NCBI GenBank assembly: GCA_018857735.1
Contig: JABMCL010003107.1
Location: 186,001-250,000, forward strand
DNA from: Alviniconcha marisindica
Lineage: Eukaryota; Mollusca; Gastropoda; Provannidae
Direction: 5' to 3'
DNA: 64,000 nucleotides
Positions 48,958 to 59,170 of this stretch are shown piece by piece. The stretch's first letter is position 1. Every line of letters starts with the position of its first letter. The notes beneath the pieces are model-generated. The model searched no databases and was not told the origin of the DNA. It saw only the letters and a list, made by a program, of their open reading frames with translations. The position numbers and the translations under genes were made by a program.

Positions 48958-49060
48958 ACCATTCAGAACCCAGCAACTTCAGACCCATTGCATTAACCAG
49001 CTGTTTGTGCAAAACGATGGAGAGAATGATCAATGCTTACCTCATGTGGTCCTTTGAGTC
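48958..49060 (+). pseudogene. LINE RT fragment (copy 2, left part)
   Basis: The plus strand reads EPSNFRPIALTSCLCKTMER, then MINAYLMWSFES up to the TTAA insertion site. Same family as copy 1 but in opposite orientation, starting head-to-head 2-3 bp from it. The reading continues at 51135. Confidence 0.85.
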
Positions 49061-49358
49061 TTAAAGGGCCCCATAACACTGGTTTTAAGTCATAAATATC
49101 ACTTACATTGTACTATATAAATAAAGTTTAAAATACACGCTGTTCATTTGATACAGTGACATTTTCCTGAGGTACATTAAAGTATTGATTTGAATGAAAA
49201 CAAACACAACACTTTGAGCAGCTGCGTCATCTGCAGCTGAAAATCCTGGGTTTCGGTCACGTGATCTCCGTGACGTCACGACAAGACAACTGCTGACGGC
49301 TCAGTAATGACTTGAACAAAATTGAATCAAAAGTAGTCTGGCAAATCAGTTTTAAAGC

Positions 49359-49610
49359 ATGCCAAGTGAGTGTGCTGCGTTGGTTGCAGTGAAAAGTTGA
49401 CAAAGGAGTTTTCTTTCCATGCTTTTCCTTTAAAAAAAAAAAAAAAAAAATGAAGCCAGTAAACGACAGAGGCAAATGGCAATGAATCGATGGGACCTAT
49501 CCACAAAGAAGTGGGAACCAAAACACCACGATGTGCTCTGCTCAAAGCATTAAAAAAAAAATGCTTCACAGATCGCACCCTGCTGAGCATTCAGCTTTGG
49601 CTCAAATACA
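49359..49610 (+). pseudogene. THAP-domain relic in the 2.07 kb element
   Basis: In shifting frames the plus strand shows MPSECAAL, then EKLTKEFSFHAFPL, then NRWDLSTKKWEPKHH and DVLCSKHF: the first Cys, H-x-F-P, Trp and C-x2-H features of a THAP domain. A frameshift near 49390, a 19-A run and another A run near 49550 break it. Confidence 0.68.
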
Positions 49611-50494
49611 TGTCCACAGGGTGTCCGACTTGGAAAAAATTCCAGTTCGAATCTCCAAGGATAAAGCTCTGACGCCATTGTCAGTAGTTGGGCCTTTGTT
49701 TATTGCCCCCTTGTCATTCCATCTTTCTCGAGCCTTGTTAGGTGCGTGGCATTTTGGTCTTTTTCATTGAGTTTACTCTAGCTTTCACAACAGGGAGCCA
49801 GCCTTTTATCAGGTGTTTTATTTTATTTTCCCAATTTATCCATGTTTGTTTCATCATATGTAATGATGAAAACGTTTTGTTCGTTCTAGTTCAATAGACT
49901 AGCGATTTCGTGGCCTCACTGGATTAGGGTTTGGGGTTGGGCTAGTGACCGGTTCTTGCCATTGACTGTTTTTTCTCTCTTTGCTTGCCCTTTTGTTTCT
50001 AGGGTTATAGCATTCATTTACGATGTACGAGTGAACGTCTGCTGCCCTGCAGTGTTGTTGTCACTGCTAAGTGGGTTGTATCGTGTACACGGATTACGTG
50101 TATCCAGCCTTTGTCACTTTGCTCACTGACATTTCCTGCCTCTTCTTTCTTTTCAGAAAGTGTTTGTTTGTTGTTGTTGTCGTTGTTTTGTTTCTCTCTT
50201 CTCTTCCACCATATGTCTTTCGTTTTTATTTTTGGCTTATTGGCCAATTCGTACCCGCTGTTAGCTTGCCCCATTAGGGCAGCCATTTTGAATTTCTCTT
50301 TTCATCTGCATTTGTTTACATCCCGATGCTATGTCATTGGTAGTCCTGATTAGCGATTTGCTTTATCAGTCTGCAGGCATTGTGTTTCTAGATGGATGCC
50401 GGGTTAGTGAGGGGTTAGTTATGGTTAGTTTGGCTTTCCATCTGTTTGTCTTTGGCACAGTTATTTTTGCTTCTGTGTTCTCAATGTCAAGTTA

Positions 50495-50530
50495 AGTCAA
50501 GTCAAGTCAAGAACTTCTTTATTCCTTCAA
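50495..50530 (+). repeat. (AAGTC)n start of a dispersed repeat
   Basis: GTCAAGTCAAGTCAAGAACT, then TCTTTATTCC; a similar AGTCAAGTCAAAGCTTTATT start occurs at 13139. Probably the end of a non-LTR element. Confidence 0.5.
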
Positions 50531-51134
50531 AGGAAAATGTGGTGCCACACATAAAGCCACAAAGACAGTGTACATATGTAAAGATTAACACTTAAGAAGT
50601 ACGCAACAACACGTAGTATCGCACACATCACAATATACAATAAACACAAGCATAACCACCGCTATTCTCATGACACTTCCTTGTCACTTGAACTCTCCCA
50701 GTCGATGCCAAAACTGGTATCCGCAACTGGCTCGTACTGGAATGGCTGTATTCCAGTTGCCATTTCCAACTTTTCAGGCAAATTTATCCGGAGTTTTGTG
50801 CACTGAAACTGTAGAAGCAACAATGCCAATGGCAGTCAAGTCTTATCGTGATGTCACGATTATCCTTTGACTTTACGGCTCCAAGTAAACTCTTGGCCAA
50901 AACACACCCGATCATGTGGCTACAGTGGTTATTTCCCTTGCCCATTCTGCCGTGACATATTGGTCTTGTTTTGCGATTCATAAGTTTTTAAGACACTTGA
51001 AAAATATGAAATTATTACTGAGGCACGGGACAAATACCTGTATTTACTGTGTGGAAATATTTAGTCAGTAGAATATACCAAAGAGGAGATCTGAAGCTAA
51101 AATCGGTCAAAATCAGTGTTCAGGGGCCCTTTAA

Positions 51135-51415
51135 GCTCTCCTTTTGGAGAATCAGTGTGATTTTAGGAAGAACCACAGTACATTTGATCACCTGACTTGT
51201 TTTGAAACGTTTATTAGAAATGGCTTTGTCAAAAAGAGCATGTCCTAACCATTTTCTTTGACCTTGAAAACGCCTGTGACAAAACATGGAAGCACAGCAT
51301 TCTGGTGGACCTCTGGGATCTTGGTTTCAGGTGTCATCTCCCCATGTTTATTCAGAGCTTCTTGTCTGAACGTTCTTTCAGGGTTAGTGGGCCCCACTCT
51401 GTCACTATACCAGTT
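51135..51415 (+). pseudogene. LINE RT fragment (copy 2, right part)
   Basis: Continues from 49060: ALLLENQCDFRKNHSTFDHL, FETFIRNGFVKK and, after a frameshift, GVISPCLFRASCLNVLSG, matching copy 1 at 47900-48200. Confidence 0.83.
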
Positions 51416-51465
51416 TTAGCATGTACATATTTTTAGAGTTTATTGTGTGCTGACAAAATGTGTTT

Positions 51466-51526
51466 CATCCTGATATAACGATACTGGTTGACTGGGCGTA
51501 AAACATCTAGTTACTTACTTACTTAT
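51466..51526 (+). mobile_element. Short SINE tail
   Basis: TCCTGATATAACGATACTGG, then TTGACTGGGCGTAAAACATC and (TTAC)n; lies 135 bp downstream of exon w2. Confidence 0.78.
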
Positions 51527-51664
51527 CTGAAACAGAATGAGGCCCAGAGCGAAGTCACAAAACACAACATGAGTGGTGACAGCATCCCCCAATACTTCTG
51601 CTATCTTCTGCTACTCCACCTCCCTAGATAGCAGATGTCTGCCCACGCCTACAAACAGACGTAC

Positions 51665-51861
51665 CCATCACTCCAAGGCCCTTTCCATTCAGTTCCACCC
51701 CAGGGGTTGCGGAGACGTATCATTTGTATCTTGTCTCTGTTGAAGAAGTTGAATAGGCCTGTGCCCTTCAGGTGGATGGTGTGCACTGCAGTGATGCTGT
51801 AGGCATGGCCCTTCACCAGTCCACTGCTCAGGCGGACCTCCATCTCAGCTGCTGATCGGGC
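51665..51861 (-). CDS. Calpain exon w2: catalytic His and Asn
   Basis: This exon has 197 bp. It starts in phase 0 at ARSAAEMEVRL and ends after SD plus two bases of the next Gly codon. It carries both remaining members of the catalytic triad, His in GLVKGHAYSIT and Asn in MIRLRNPWG, followed by the family-typical GTEWKGPWSD. The acceptor is TCCTCCAG before 51861 and the donor is GG|GTACGT at 51663-51664. Confidence 0.95.
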
Positions 51862-52384
51862 CTGGAGGAGAATAACAAAATTGATTGACTGACCATTTTT
51901 ATGTAGCACTCTTTATGCCATGTCATAAAATCATTTATGCTTCAGTTTTTGTTTTCTGTGACAGATTACATTTTAGCAGCTGTCCTGCCCACCCATCAAT
52001 CATTCACCATGCCATATGAAAATTCAACACCTTGAGTTGTTGGGGTGGCTGCTGAAATTTATTCATTCAGTGACATTTTAGGCATGCAAGATTATATAGT
52101 TAAAAATAATTGCAAAAGAAACACCACATTCAAAACCTACTTATGGGTAACATCCCCAAGTTAATTTGGCCTTGAATTTGGCCCCAACTAGCTTCACAAA
52201 AACACACTTCCCACTCTAGAACATAAGAAAATGTCATGTACACATGATTCAACATTGTATAATATTATGTTAAATTACACACTCAATGTAACCTCACATA
52301 CTCTTGCATAATCATCAAAGTGTACTAGGATCAACTTTTCCTGGTATGCTGGTAAACTGCCACCACTTCTTCTCTAGCTCTTCC

Positions 52385-52485
52385 AGCCATGCAACTCTGA
52401 ATCACTGTATCTTTATACAGCACATTTTTAATATCCGTGAAGTTGTTACATGGCTGGTTCCCTGTGAAAATGCTGCTGTTATGTG
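52385..52485 (-). mobile_element. Small diverged SINE body fragment
   Basis: GCAACTCTGAATCACTGTAT, TTTTTAATATCCGTGAAGTT and TTACATGGCTGGTTCC resemble the 3' half of the tRNA-derived SINE, especially the copy at 27397-27490. Confidence 0.5.
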
Positions 52486-53139
52486 TTGGGATTTTGCTTT
52501 AGAATGCTAGCAGATTTTTGACTGGAGAGAGTTCAGATTTGCTGGAGTATATCCTTTTGTGTCATATAATGTTGACAGCTATCTCAAAATGCCTCATCTG
52601 GTCAGTGCCTTTTTATTTTTAACAATATTTATTGGACAGGTGACCCTACAAGGCCAGCAAATGAGCAGGCCCATCCAGGCTTTGCTTCCCTGGCATGGTG
52701 CTAGCGCCAGAGTAACACAGAAGCTTGGACTGATAACTAATTCACTGCATTGACGATACACTAGGCCAAATTTCAGAAAATCAAATACCCCGAGGCATTT
52801 TGAGATAGAAGCTGTCAGAGAACTTCTTTTTTTTAAAGGAATTGGGTATGCTGAAGTAAAAAAAATGCTTACTTTGTCTGGTATCCTAAGATATTCAACA
52901 TGGCTGACAAAATACTGTAAAAAATGCTATCAGCACAGTGTTCTGCTACTCAGTAGACTTTCACAACACTTTCCATGCCTTTTTGTTGTTTCATAGCAGT
53001 TTTGAAATAATTATGTGAAGCTTTGTTTTAGACCTCTTTCAGGTTTTGTTATACCCCATGTAAAAAAGCTGGAGGGGGGCGGGGGGAATATACTGGAATT
53101 GCAGTGTCTTTGTGTCCATCTCTTTGTGTATCTGTCTGC
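52486..53139. other. Intronic sequence, nothing recognised
   Basis: No coding or repeat family is evident except a short G-rich stretch at about 53073-53087. Confidence 0.5.
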
Positions 53140-53285
53140 TGGGCTTCACCCAGAAGATATTTTCTGAACAGCTTCACATTTTGTATTCAAACCTGGTATG
53201 GTGGTGCATTGTCCTGAGCCAGTGTGTCATGCAAAAGAATTGGGATGCTATCTTCAAGGTCAAGGACACAATAATGGCTTTTGAC
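53140..53285 (-). repeat. Satellite monomer, inverted
   Basis: CAGAAGATATTTTCTGAACA, TTCAAACCTGGTATGGTGGT and ATCTTCAAGGTCAAGGACAC match the satellite on the minus strand. Confidence 0.75.
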
Positions 53286-53765
53286 AGGAAGATTTAAGAT
53301 TTTGTACATGGTTTTTAAAGATTAACTTTGTGTCAAAGACCAAGCCATTGAAATTTGGCTTCTTTAACTACTTTGATAGGCTGCTTTCCAGGAAAAATCC
53401 ATACTGCTGGTAAAAGTGGATGCACACAATCTTTGAAGCAGAGAACCTAAAACTGTTCTCACACACCCAATCTTGAGCATTGTTAACACATAACTGCATA
53501 GTCCTTTCCACTCTGTTCAATGACATGCCCCCCCCCCCCCCCCCCACCACACACACACAGAGCAAAATCATCCACAAACAAGGAGCAGTCTGATCTGTGC
53601 CCTTCAAGACAGTGTTGACAATGGTGTTAATTTTGATGCTGAATAGGGCTGGGGACAGGATGCCACCAATCTCTTGCTTGTGCAAAAAAAAAGAGAAAAA
53701 AAAAGAGTGGAGCCACACTAACCCCAAAAGAAGGTTCTGACAGGAAGCTCTCAATAAACATGGGG
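53282..53765 (-). pseudogene. LINE RT fragment (copy 3)
   Basis: Matches 47560-48020 of copy 1 (for example AGGAGCAGTCTGATCTGTGC, GTTAATTTTGATGCTGAATA, CTTTCCACTCTGTTCAATGA). Reading gives FSIKINTIVNTVLKGTD. A run of about 18 C plus (CA)5 is inserted at 53527-53560 in the active-site region. Confidence 0.82.
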
Positions 53766-54140
53766 AGATATTGAGACTTGCTGCTAAAGCATTGATAATG
53801 AATTTCCAGTTTTTTTTTTTATAAAGAAATAATGAACCATTGATCAGCTATCCTTGAGCAAAATGCTCACAGGGAGTGGGGCAATATATGGGAACATTTC
53901 TCACAGGAACAATACATGGGAACATTTTTCATGAAGACAGTTGTATACTGTCACTTAATCCAAGAACTTGCATAATTCATGAACTGAGCAACCACACTGA
54001 GCATTCATGAATTAATTAGCAATATGCTCTTGCTCAGTACATGAAACAAAGAAATGGAATGATCAGAATAACTTCTGTTCCTTGTCTGAGAAACACTCAC
54101 CAAACTCAGCATGAAGTGATCTACTTTTGCCTAATTAATT
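53766..54140. other. Intronic sequence, nothing recognised
   Basis: Contains a local doublet GGGAACATTT/TCTCACAGGAACAATA near 53885-53935 and no gene. Confidence 0.45.
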
Positions 54141-54149
54141 ATGAGATCT

Positions 54150-55197
54150 ATACATAAATGTTTAAAAGGAATGCTATTTATTATGACAAAACACAAGATG
54201 CGTATTTTCAGGGAAAGGCCTGATGCAGCACGTTTTAACACTATGGCACTTGTCAAATTTGATGCACTGCCTGCACATTTGTCACTCTGGCATGTTTTGT
54301 CACTATGTGGTGACAAAATGTGCCGAAAGGTCCACTTGCTGTACATTTTGTCACTCCTTTGCCAGCAACACTATAATCTGTCTTTCCCTTCCCTTGATGT
54401 GTGTGTGTGTGTGTGTGTGGTGTGTGTGTGTGTGCACTCACACACGTGTGTGTGTGCCTGCACACATGTGTGTGCATGTGCAAGTGTGCAAGTGCACAGT
54501 GCATTTGTCTGTGGCAGTGCACGCATGCCAGCATGTGTGTTGTGGTGTATTGTGTTTTTTAATTATTATCCCTGCTTCAAGCAGTGCTAAACTGAAATTC
54601 TGTACTACTTTAGTACACTACGAGGCTACTGCTGCTTGTAGCTCTATGAGCTGTGTGAAATATGACTAGATACAGAGACTGAGTAAAAATGTGGTTTGAT
54701 TGTGTGTTGTGGATGTCCTGTAGGTATATCATTGTTTGATTGAATGGCTGGTATGGTTTGACGAGGCAGAAGGTAAATGTGGACTGATTTTGGGCATGAT
54801 GTTTCATTCCATGCAGCATCTTGCAATTTTGTAGCATAACATGTGCCTAACATGTTTTCATTACTATTAATTATTATTTTCCCAGTTACTCTTAGGCTGC
54901 CTAGACCCAGGTGGTCAAAATTCTTTTGCAAACTGTCTTTCCTAACCACCTTTGATCCTTCCACTGACAATGAAACCCCACCAAAAAAGAAAGGCGCTTC
55001 AACAGCTACAAGTATTATAAGGTGCATAAAATCCTCCAAATGTACATCATTTCTTAAAAGAGAGAGTGTTTGAAAGCATTGGGTACTCAGTATTTCTACA
55101 TCTGCAGTACCCATCTGATGGATTGTCAAAACACACGCATGTGCACACGTGCGCGCAGACATGCGCACACGCAGGTTCCCCCCCAACACCACCATGC

Positions 55198-55272
<75 letters not shown>

Positions 55273-55560
55273 CCACACACACAATCACATTCAAGTGAAA
55301 AAAGGTATAATGCCTACACGATTTGTTACCACCTCATTGGTAACAAAACGCACAGGCATTGCTGCACTTTTTGTCACCTTAGTAACACTGTAGTGACAAT
55401 GTGCCACAACAAGGCCCTTTTTCAAGCTACAAAACAACACTTAAACAACAGTTAAATGGTGAAAAATTAATTGCAGGATACTTATCTGCTTTTGGTTGAG
55501 CTGTTTTGTTATGTTGTTTTGGTGTCCAGTGTTTAGAAGAAGATTGACATGACAATGCTG
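54150..55560. mobile_element. TIR-like element with TTGTCAC palindromes
   Basis: The left end (TTTAAAAGGAATGCTATTTA, TTATGACAAAACACAA) and the right part (CAAGCTACAAAACAACACTT, TTATCTGCTTTTGGTTGAGC) both match the MITE at 4008-4330. Inside are several palindromes such as TTTTGTCACTATGTGGTGAC at 54295-54320 and TTGTTACCACCTCATTGGTA at 55321-55345, plus GT and CA microsatellites (54399-54480, 55201-55271). Ends are approximate. No ORF of known type. Confidence 0.5.
55201..55271. repeat. (CA)~35 microsatellite
   Basis: Pure CA tract inside the element at 54150-55560. Confidence 0.97.
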
Positions 55561-56135
55561 TGTAATGAAATAGGTGTGATGCAATGAATATGATAGGACA
55601 ACAAAATTAAATGGCACAGAAGAGTGTCAGAGAGAAAGCTGAGCATTGGAATACAAATCAATGAATTAAAAAACTAAAACAAACTAAAAACAGGGGGTGA
55701 GGGGCAGATCCAACTTGGAAAAGAAGAAAGGGCTTCCAGTTCCAAAAATCCCAGGGGATGAATTAAGCAAAATAAGCGTGTAAGAATGTAGCTGTTATTA
55801 CCTCATTTGCTTATTTCATATAGTAAGCAAGAGTATAACTTGTTGCTTAGTATATACATTGTGCAGCACATTTTCTCAGTTAATGAACAGAGCAACCTGG
55901 CTGGCAATTTTATGTGTTAAGCAATGTTTTGCCTAATGCATGAATTAAGCAAGTTCAGTGATTATGCACAACATAAGTATGAGAAAAGGAGAGAAAAAAA
56001 GAGAAAATATATTTGATGATGTTGCTACTGTTTGAATCTCACCAAAACTGGCATGAAAATGAAGAGCTTTAGAGCTGAGTCTGGTCACATATGAGGTATC
56101 TCCTTCAAACCCAAACCAAAGTCATGTAGGGAAGT
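55561..56135. other. Intronic sequence, nothing recognised
   Basis: AT-rich, without supported repeats or coding sequence. Confidence 0.45.
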
Positions 56136-56490
56136 ATGGGTGTGATCTTCAGTATGTATGTAGCAATCATACAAAGTTTGGTGGGTGTGATCTTTAGTAT
56201 GCATGTAGCAATCAGAAAGTTTGGTGGGTGTGATCTTCAGTATGTGTGTAGCAATCATACAAAGTTTGGTGGGTGTGATCTTCAGTATGTATGCAGCAAT
56301 CATACAAAGTTTGGTGGGTGTGATCTTCAGTATGTATGTAGCAATCATACACAGTTTGGTGGGTGTGACCTTCAGTATGTATGTAGCAATCATACACAGT
56401 TTGGTGGGTGTGATCTTCAGTATGTATGTAGCAATCATACAAAGTGTGGTGGGTGTGATCTTCAGTATGTATGTAGCAATCATACAAAGT
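56136..56490. repeat. 45 bp minisatellite, about eight units
   Basis: The unit GGGTGTGATCTTCAGTATGT, then ATGTAGCAATCATACAAAGT and TTGGT, has a period of 45 bp (one unit is 43). Most units differ by one to three substitutions. Because 45 is a multiple of three, all frames stay open on both strands, giving spurious 90-130 codon ORFs. Confidence 0.95.
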
Positions 56491-57032
56491 TTATCCTGGC
56501 TAACTTGCTGATGTGAAAACAGGATTAGCAGTTGAGAGAGGACACCTGCTCATTGGTGGACATTATTTCATCAAATGTACACTTGAGTACAAAGCTGGTA
56601 TTTGGAAAGTTTCAACCAACAGTTTGCCTGATAGGGAAGGGTGTGATCCCTGCCATTAAAAAGCTCAGTCTTTTCTTCATTGAGTTTGTGCTTGTTTTTG
56701 TTCAAACAGGCTTCATTTTCTCTAGAAATCTGATTGAAATTGAAAGGAGAGGCAGCTTTCTGTAGCACTGTATTGCCTGCATCATATATGCGATAGTGGA
56801 ACTGATGATTTTAAATGATGTTTGAATGAGGCTAAGTGTACAAACTGAACAGAATGTAGCCCAGCTGCACATGTGGAACTCCAAACTGAAGTGGAACATG
56901 CTTTAAAAAAGAAGAAAAAAAAGAAGCTTTAGACAGTGACAGTGAGTTAATCACTTAATGGTCAGAAAATTTAAAAAAAGCTGATGTGTGACACTGTGAA
57001 TATAACTAAAACTGATTCCATTTTTGGCCAAC
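56491..57032. other. Intronic sequence next to exon w1
   Basis: Intron between w1 and w2. No additional exon or repeat is evident. Confidence 0.5.
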
Positions 57033-57216
57033 CTGTATTGCAGCACACATTAAGGCATCATTGCCTTTGGCTTTGTGCAGGATGTTGAAGAGGCACATGC
57101 GCTGATCTTGTGAACGGAAATCAGCAATCTCCAATCCCTCGCCCACTCCCCCAGTCATGTCCACCATGGCATCCCGTGCCTTGCCTGCTGTGAGGGCCTC
57201 ATAACAGCCAAACAGC
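57033..57216 (-). CDS. Calpain exon w1: protease core, middle part
   Basis: This exon has 184 bp: one base completing a codon from the previous (unseen) exon, then 61 codons beginning LFGCYEAL and ending ALMCAAIQ. GCYEAL and the VDMTGGV stretch are typical of the calpain core between the catalytic Cys and His. The acceptor is AATTGCAG at 57217-57218 and the donor is CAG|GTTGGC, giving phase 0. The acceptor is the first member of a tandem array of look-alike acceptors running upstream to about 57640. Confidence 0.92.
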
Positions 57217-57640
57217 CTGCAATTCCACCCAAGGAAATTATGCATTAAAGTGGACTCTACCTCACTACAGCTAAACAGCTAACACTCCCACTAAGAAAAA
57301 CTTGGTGTTAAAGTTGTCTCCACATTGTAACAGCCAAACAGCTTGCAATACCACCCAGGGAAACTGCATTAAAGTGGACTCCACCTCCTAACAGCCAAAC
57401 AGCCTGCAATTCCTCCCAAGGAAATTGTGCATTAAAGTGGTCTCTGCCTCATAACAGCCAAACTGCCTGCAATAACAACCTGGGAAATTGTGCATCAAAC
57501 TGTATTAGCCAAACAGTCTGCAGTCCCATCTCAGAAAAATCATGCATTAAAGTGGTCTCCACCTTGTAGCTGGCAAACAGAATGCATTGCCACCCTGGAA
57601 AATTGTGCCTTAAAGTTGTCTCACAGCACCAAACAGCAGA
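57199..57640 (-). repeat. Tandem array of splice-acceptor/exon-start copies upstream of calpain exon w1
   Basis: On the gene strand, units of about 60-64 bp contain a TTTCC(T/C)..GG motif, then ATTGCAG, then CTGTTTGGCTGTTA. The unit nearest the gene is the real acceptor plus the first seven codons of w1. Six to seven further degenerate copies follow upstream at about 57263, 57325, 57389, 57449, 57500 and 57560. The copies at 57389 and 57449 keep a canonical GCAG|G. Confidence 0.85.
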
Positions 57641-58035
57641 TTGTCTCATGAACAAGGTTTTGTTTTTGAGCTCTAATCTAATAGCAAATACATAACCTAT
57701 ATACAATATTGCAATAATGGTCACAATACCAAGCTTGAACAAGATTAACTTTAACAAACAAGGGAGTTAGTTAGCACTTGAAATACATGACACAAGCCCA
57801 ACAACAAAGACCTGAGTTGCCTATGGTAACTCTCACCTGGCATGTGTGTAAATACAAGGTACATAAACTGCACCAGAGGTACATCCTCTGCTATATATAT
57901 AGATAATAGATGCAAAGTATCAGACAAATAAAACAAACAGGAAAAAGGTTTGTTGCCTTGCACAGCAAAATATCTCCCCATTCATTGCCTAGATACTGTA
58001 AATAACTGTTATTGTCAGTATAATATATATCCCAC
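57641..58035. other. Sequence upstream of exon w1, nothing recognised
   Basis: No exon carrying the calpain catalytic Cys is visible here or further right. Confidence 0.45.
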
Positions 58036-59170
58036 TTTATTTGCACTAAGTCTAGTTATTAGTAATAATACACCCACACACTAAGTTTGGTTGCAACTAT
58101 ATCAATGGTACATAAAAAAAATGAATCAACAAACATTCAATCAAGTTTTGAACCCTCACTGTGACCTAGAACACAGAAATCCAGTCTTTTTGCCAGCTTA
58201 TGATGATGCACCATCAAACTAAGTTTGCTGCAAAAGAATCAGCAGCTCTGAAGATATTGCAGAAGCAATCATATTTTGATTGTATGAGCCCTCACTGTGA
58301 CCTTAGCCTTGATGATAGCAAAACAATCTTTTGTGCAAGACACACTAAATCTGACTCATAATGATACATCACCAAAGTATGTTTGACTACAAAAGGTTAA
58401 ATAGTTCAGAAGACACTGTCTAGACAAATATTCAAGGAAGTGTTGAACCTTCACTGTGGCCTTGAACTTGGCACAGTGAAGCAATTTTTCCGCAAGACAG
58501 CTTGCCTTGTGATGATGTATCACCAAACTAAATTTGGAAGCAAAACAATCAGCAGTTCAGAACATATAATAGAAACAGACATATTTAGGTTATATGAGAC
58601 CTAACTGTGACCTTGATCTTGAAGATAGCAACCTAGTTTCTTTACACGACACCCCAGCTCATGACAATATATCATCATACCTAGTTTGCTACCAAAGATT
58701 CAGCATTTCAGAAGATATCATCCAAACGAACATGAACTAAAATTCTTAATGTTTGCTGTGACCTTGACCAGCAACCCAATACTTTCACTGAACATTTTGG
58801 TTTATGATCATCTACCATCAAGCTATGTCTGATTGCAAAAGAATCATTAGTTCAGAAGATATAATAGAAAAAGTCATATTTTGATTGTATGAGCCTTGAC
58901 CTTGATGATAGCAACCCAGTGTTTTGCACCACATTCCACCTTATAATGGTGTATCACCACACCAAGTCTGGTTACAAAATGTTTAGTGCTTTAGAAGATA
59001 TCATCCAGAGAAACAGTTGGAATTTTTAATGTTTGCTGTTACCCTGACCTTGAACACAGCAATCAAATATTTTCACTGGATGCTTTAGCTGATGATCTAC
59101 CATGGCACTAAGTTCAGTTGCCAAAGTATCATTAGTTTTTAAGATATAGCAGAAACAGTCATAGGCCTCA
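58036..59170. repeat. Satellite array (TGACCTTGA family), about seven monomers
   Basis: Monomers of about 150-170 bp: CTGTGACCTTG, GATGATAGCAA, TGATGATGCACCATCAAACT, TTGCAAAAGAATCA, CAGAAGATAT and CATATTTTGATTGTATGAGC. The right half of the unit is the best conserved. The flank at 57990-58120 recurs at 40808-40950. Confidence 0.88.

Larger units (their letters stand above)
49061..51134. mobile_element. 2.07 kb TTAA-flanked TIR element with THAP relic (Kolobok-like)
   Basis: TTAA at 49061-49064 and 51131-51134 flank termini AGGGCCCCATAACACTGGTTTT and, inverted, AGGGCCCCTGAACACTGATTTT. It is inserted in the plus-strand LINE, and removing it with one TTAA rejoins the LINE in frame. A THAP relic lies at 49359-49610. 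The interior 49662-50450 matches 38640-39440 in inverted orientation. An A run (49432-49450) interrupts the THAP part. Confidence 0.82.

Noticed and set aside
56085..56516. ORFs of 90-130 codons on both strands with a 15-residue period
   Set aside because: They are produced by a 45 bp minisatellite whose period is a multiple of three. No start, splice or composition signal supports translation.
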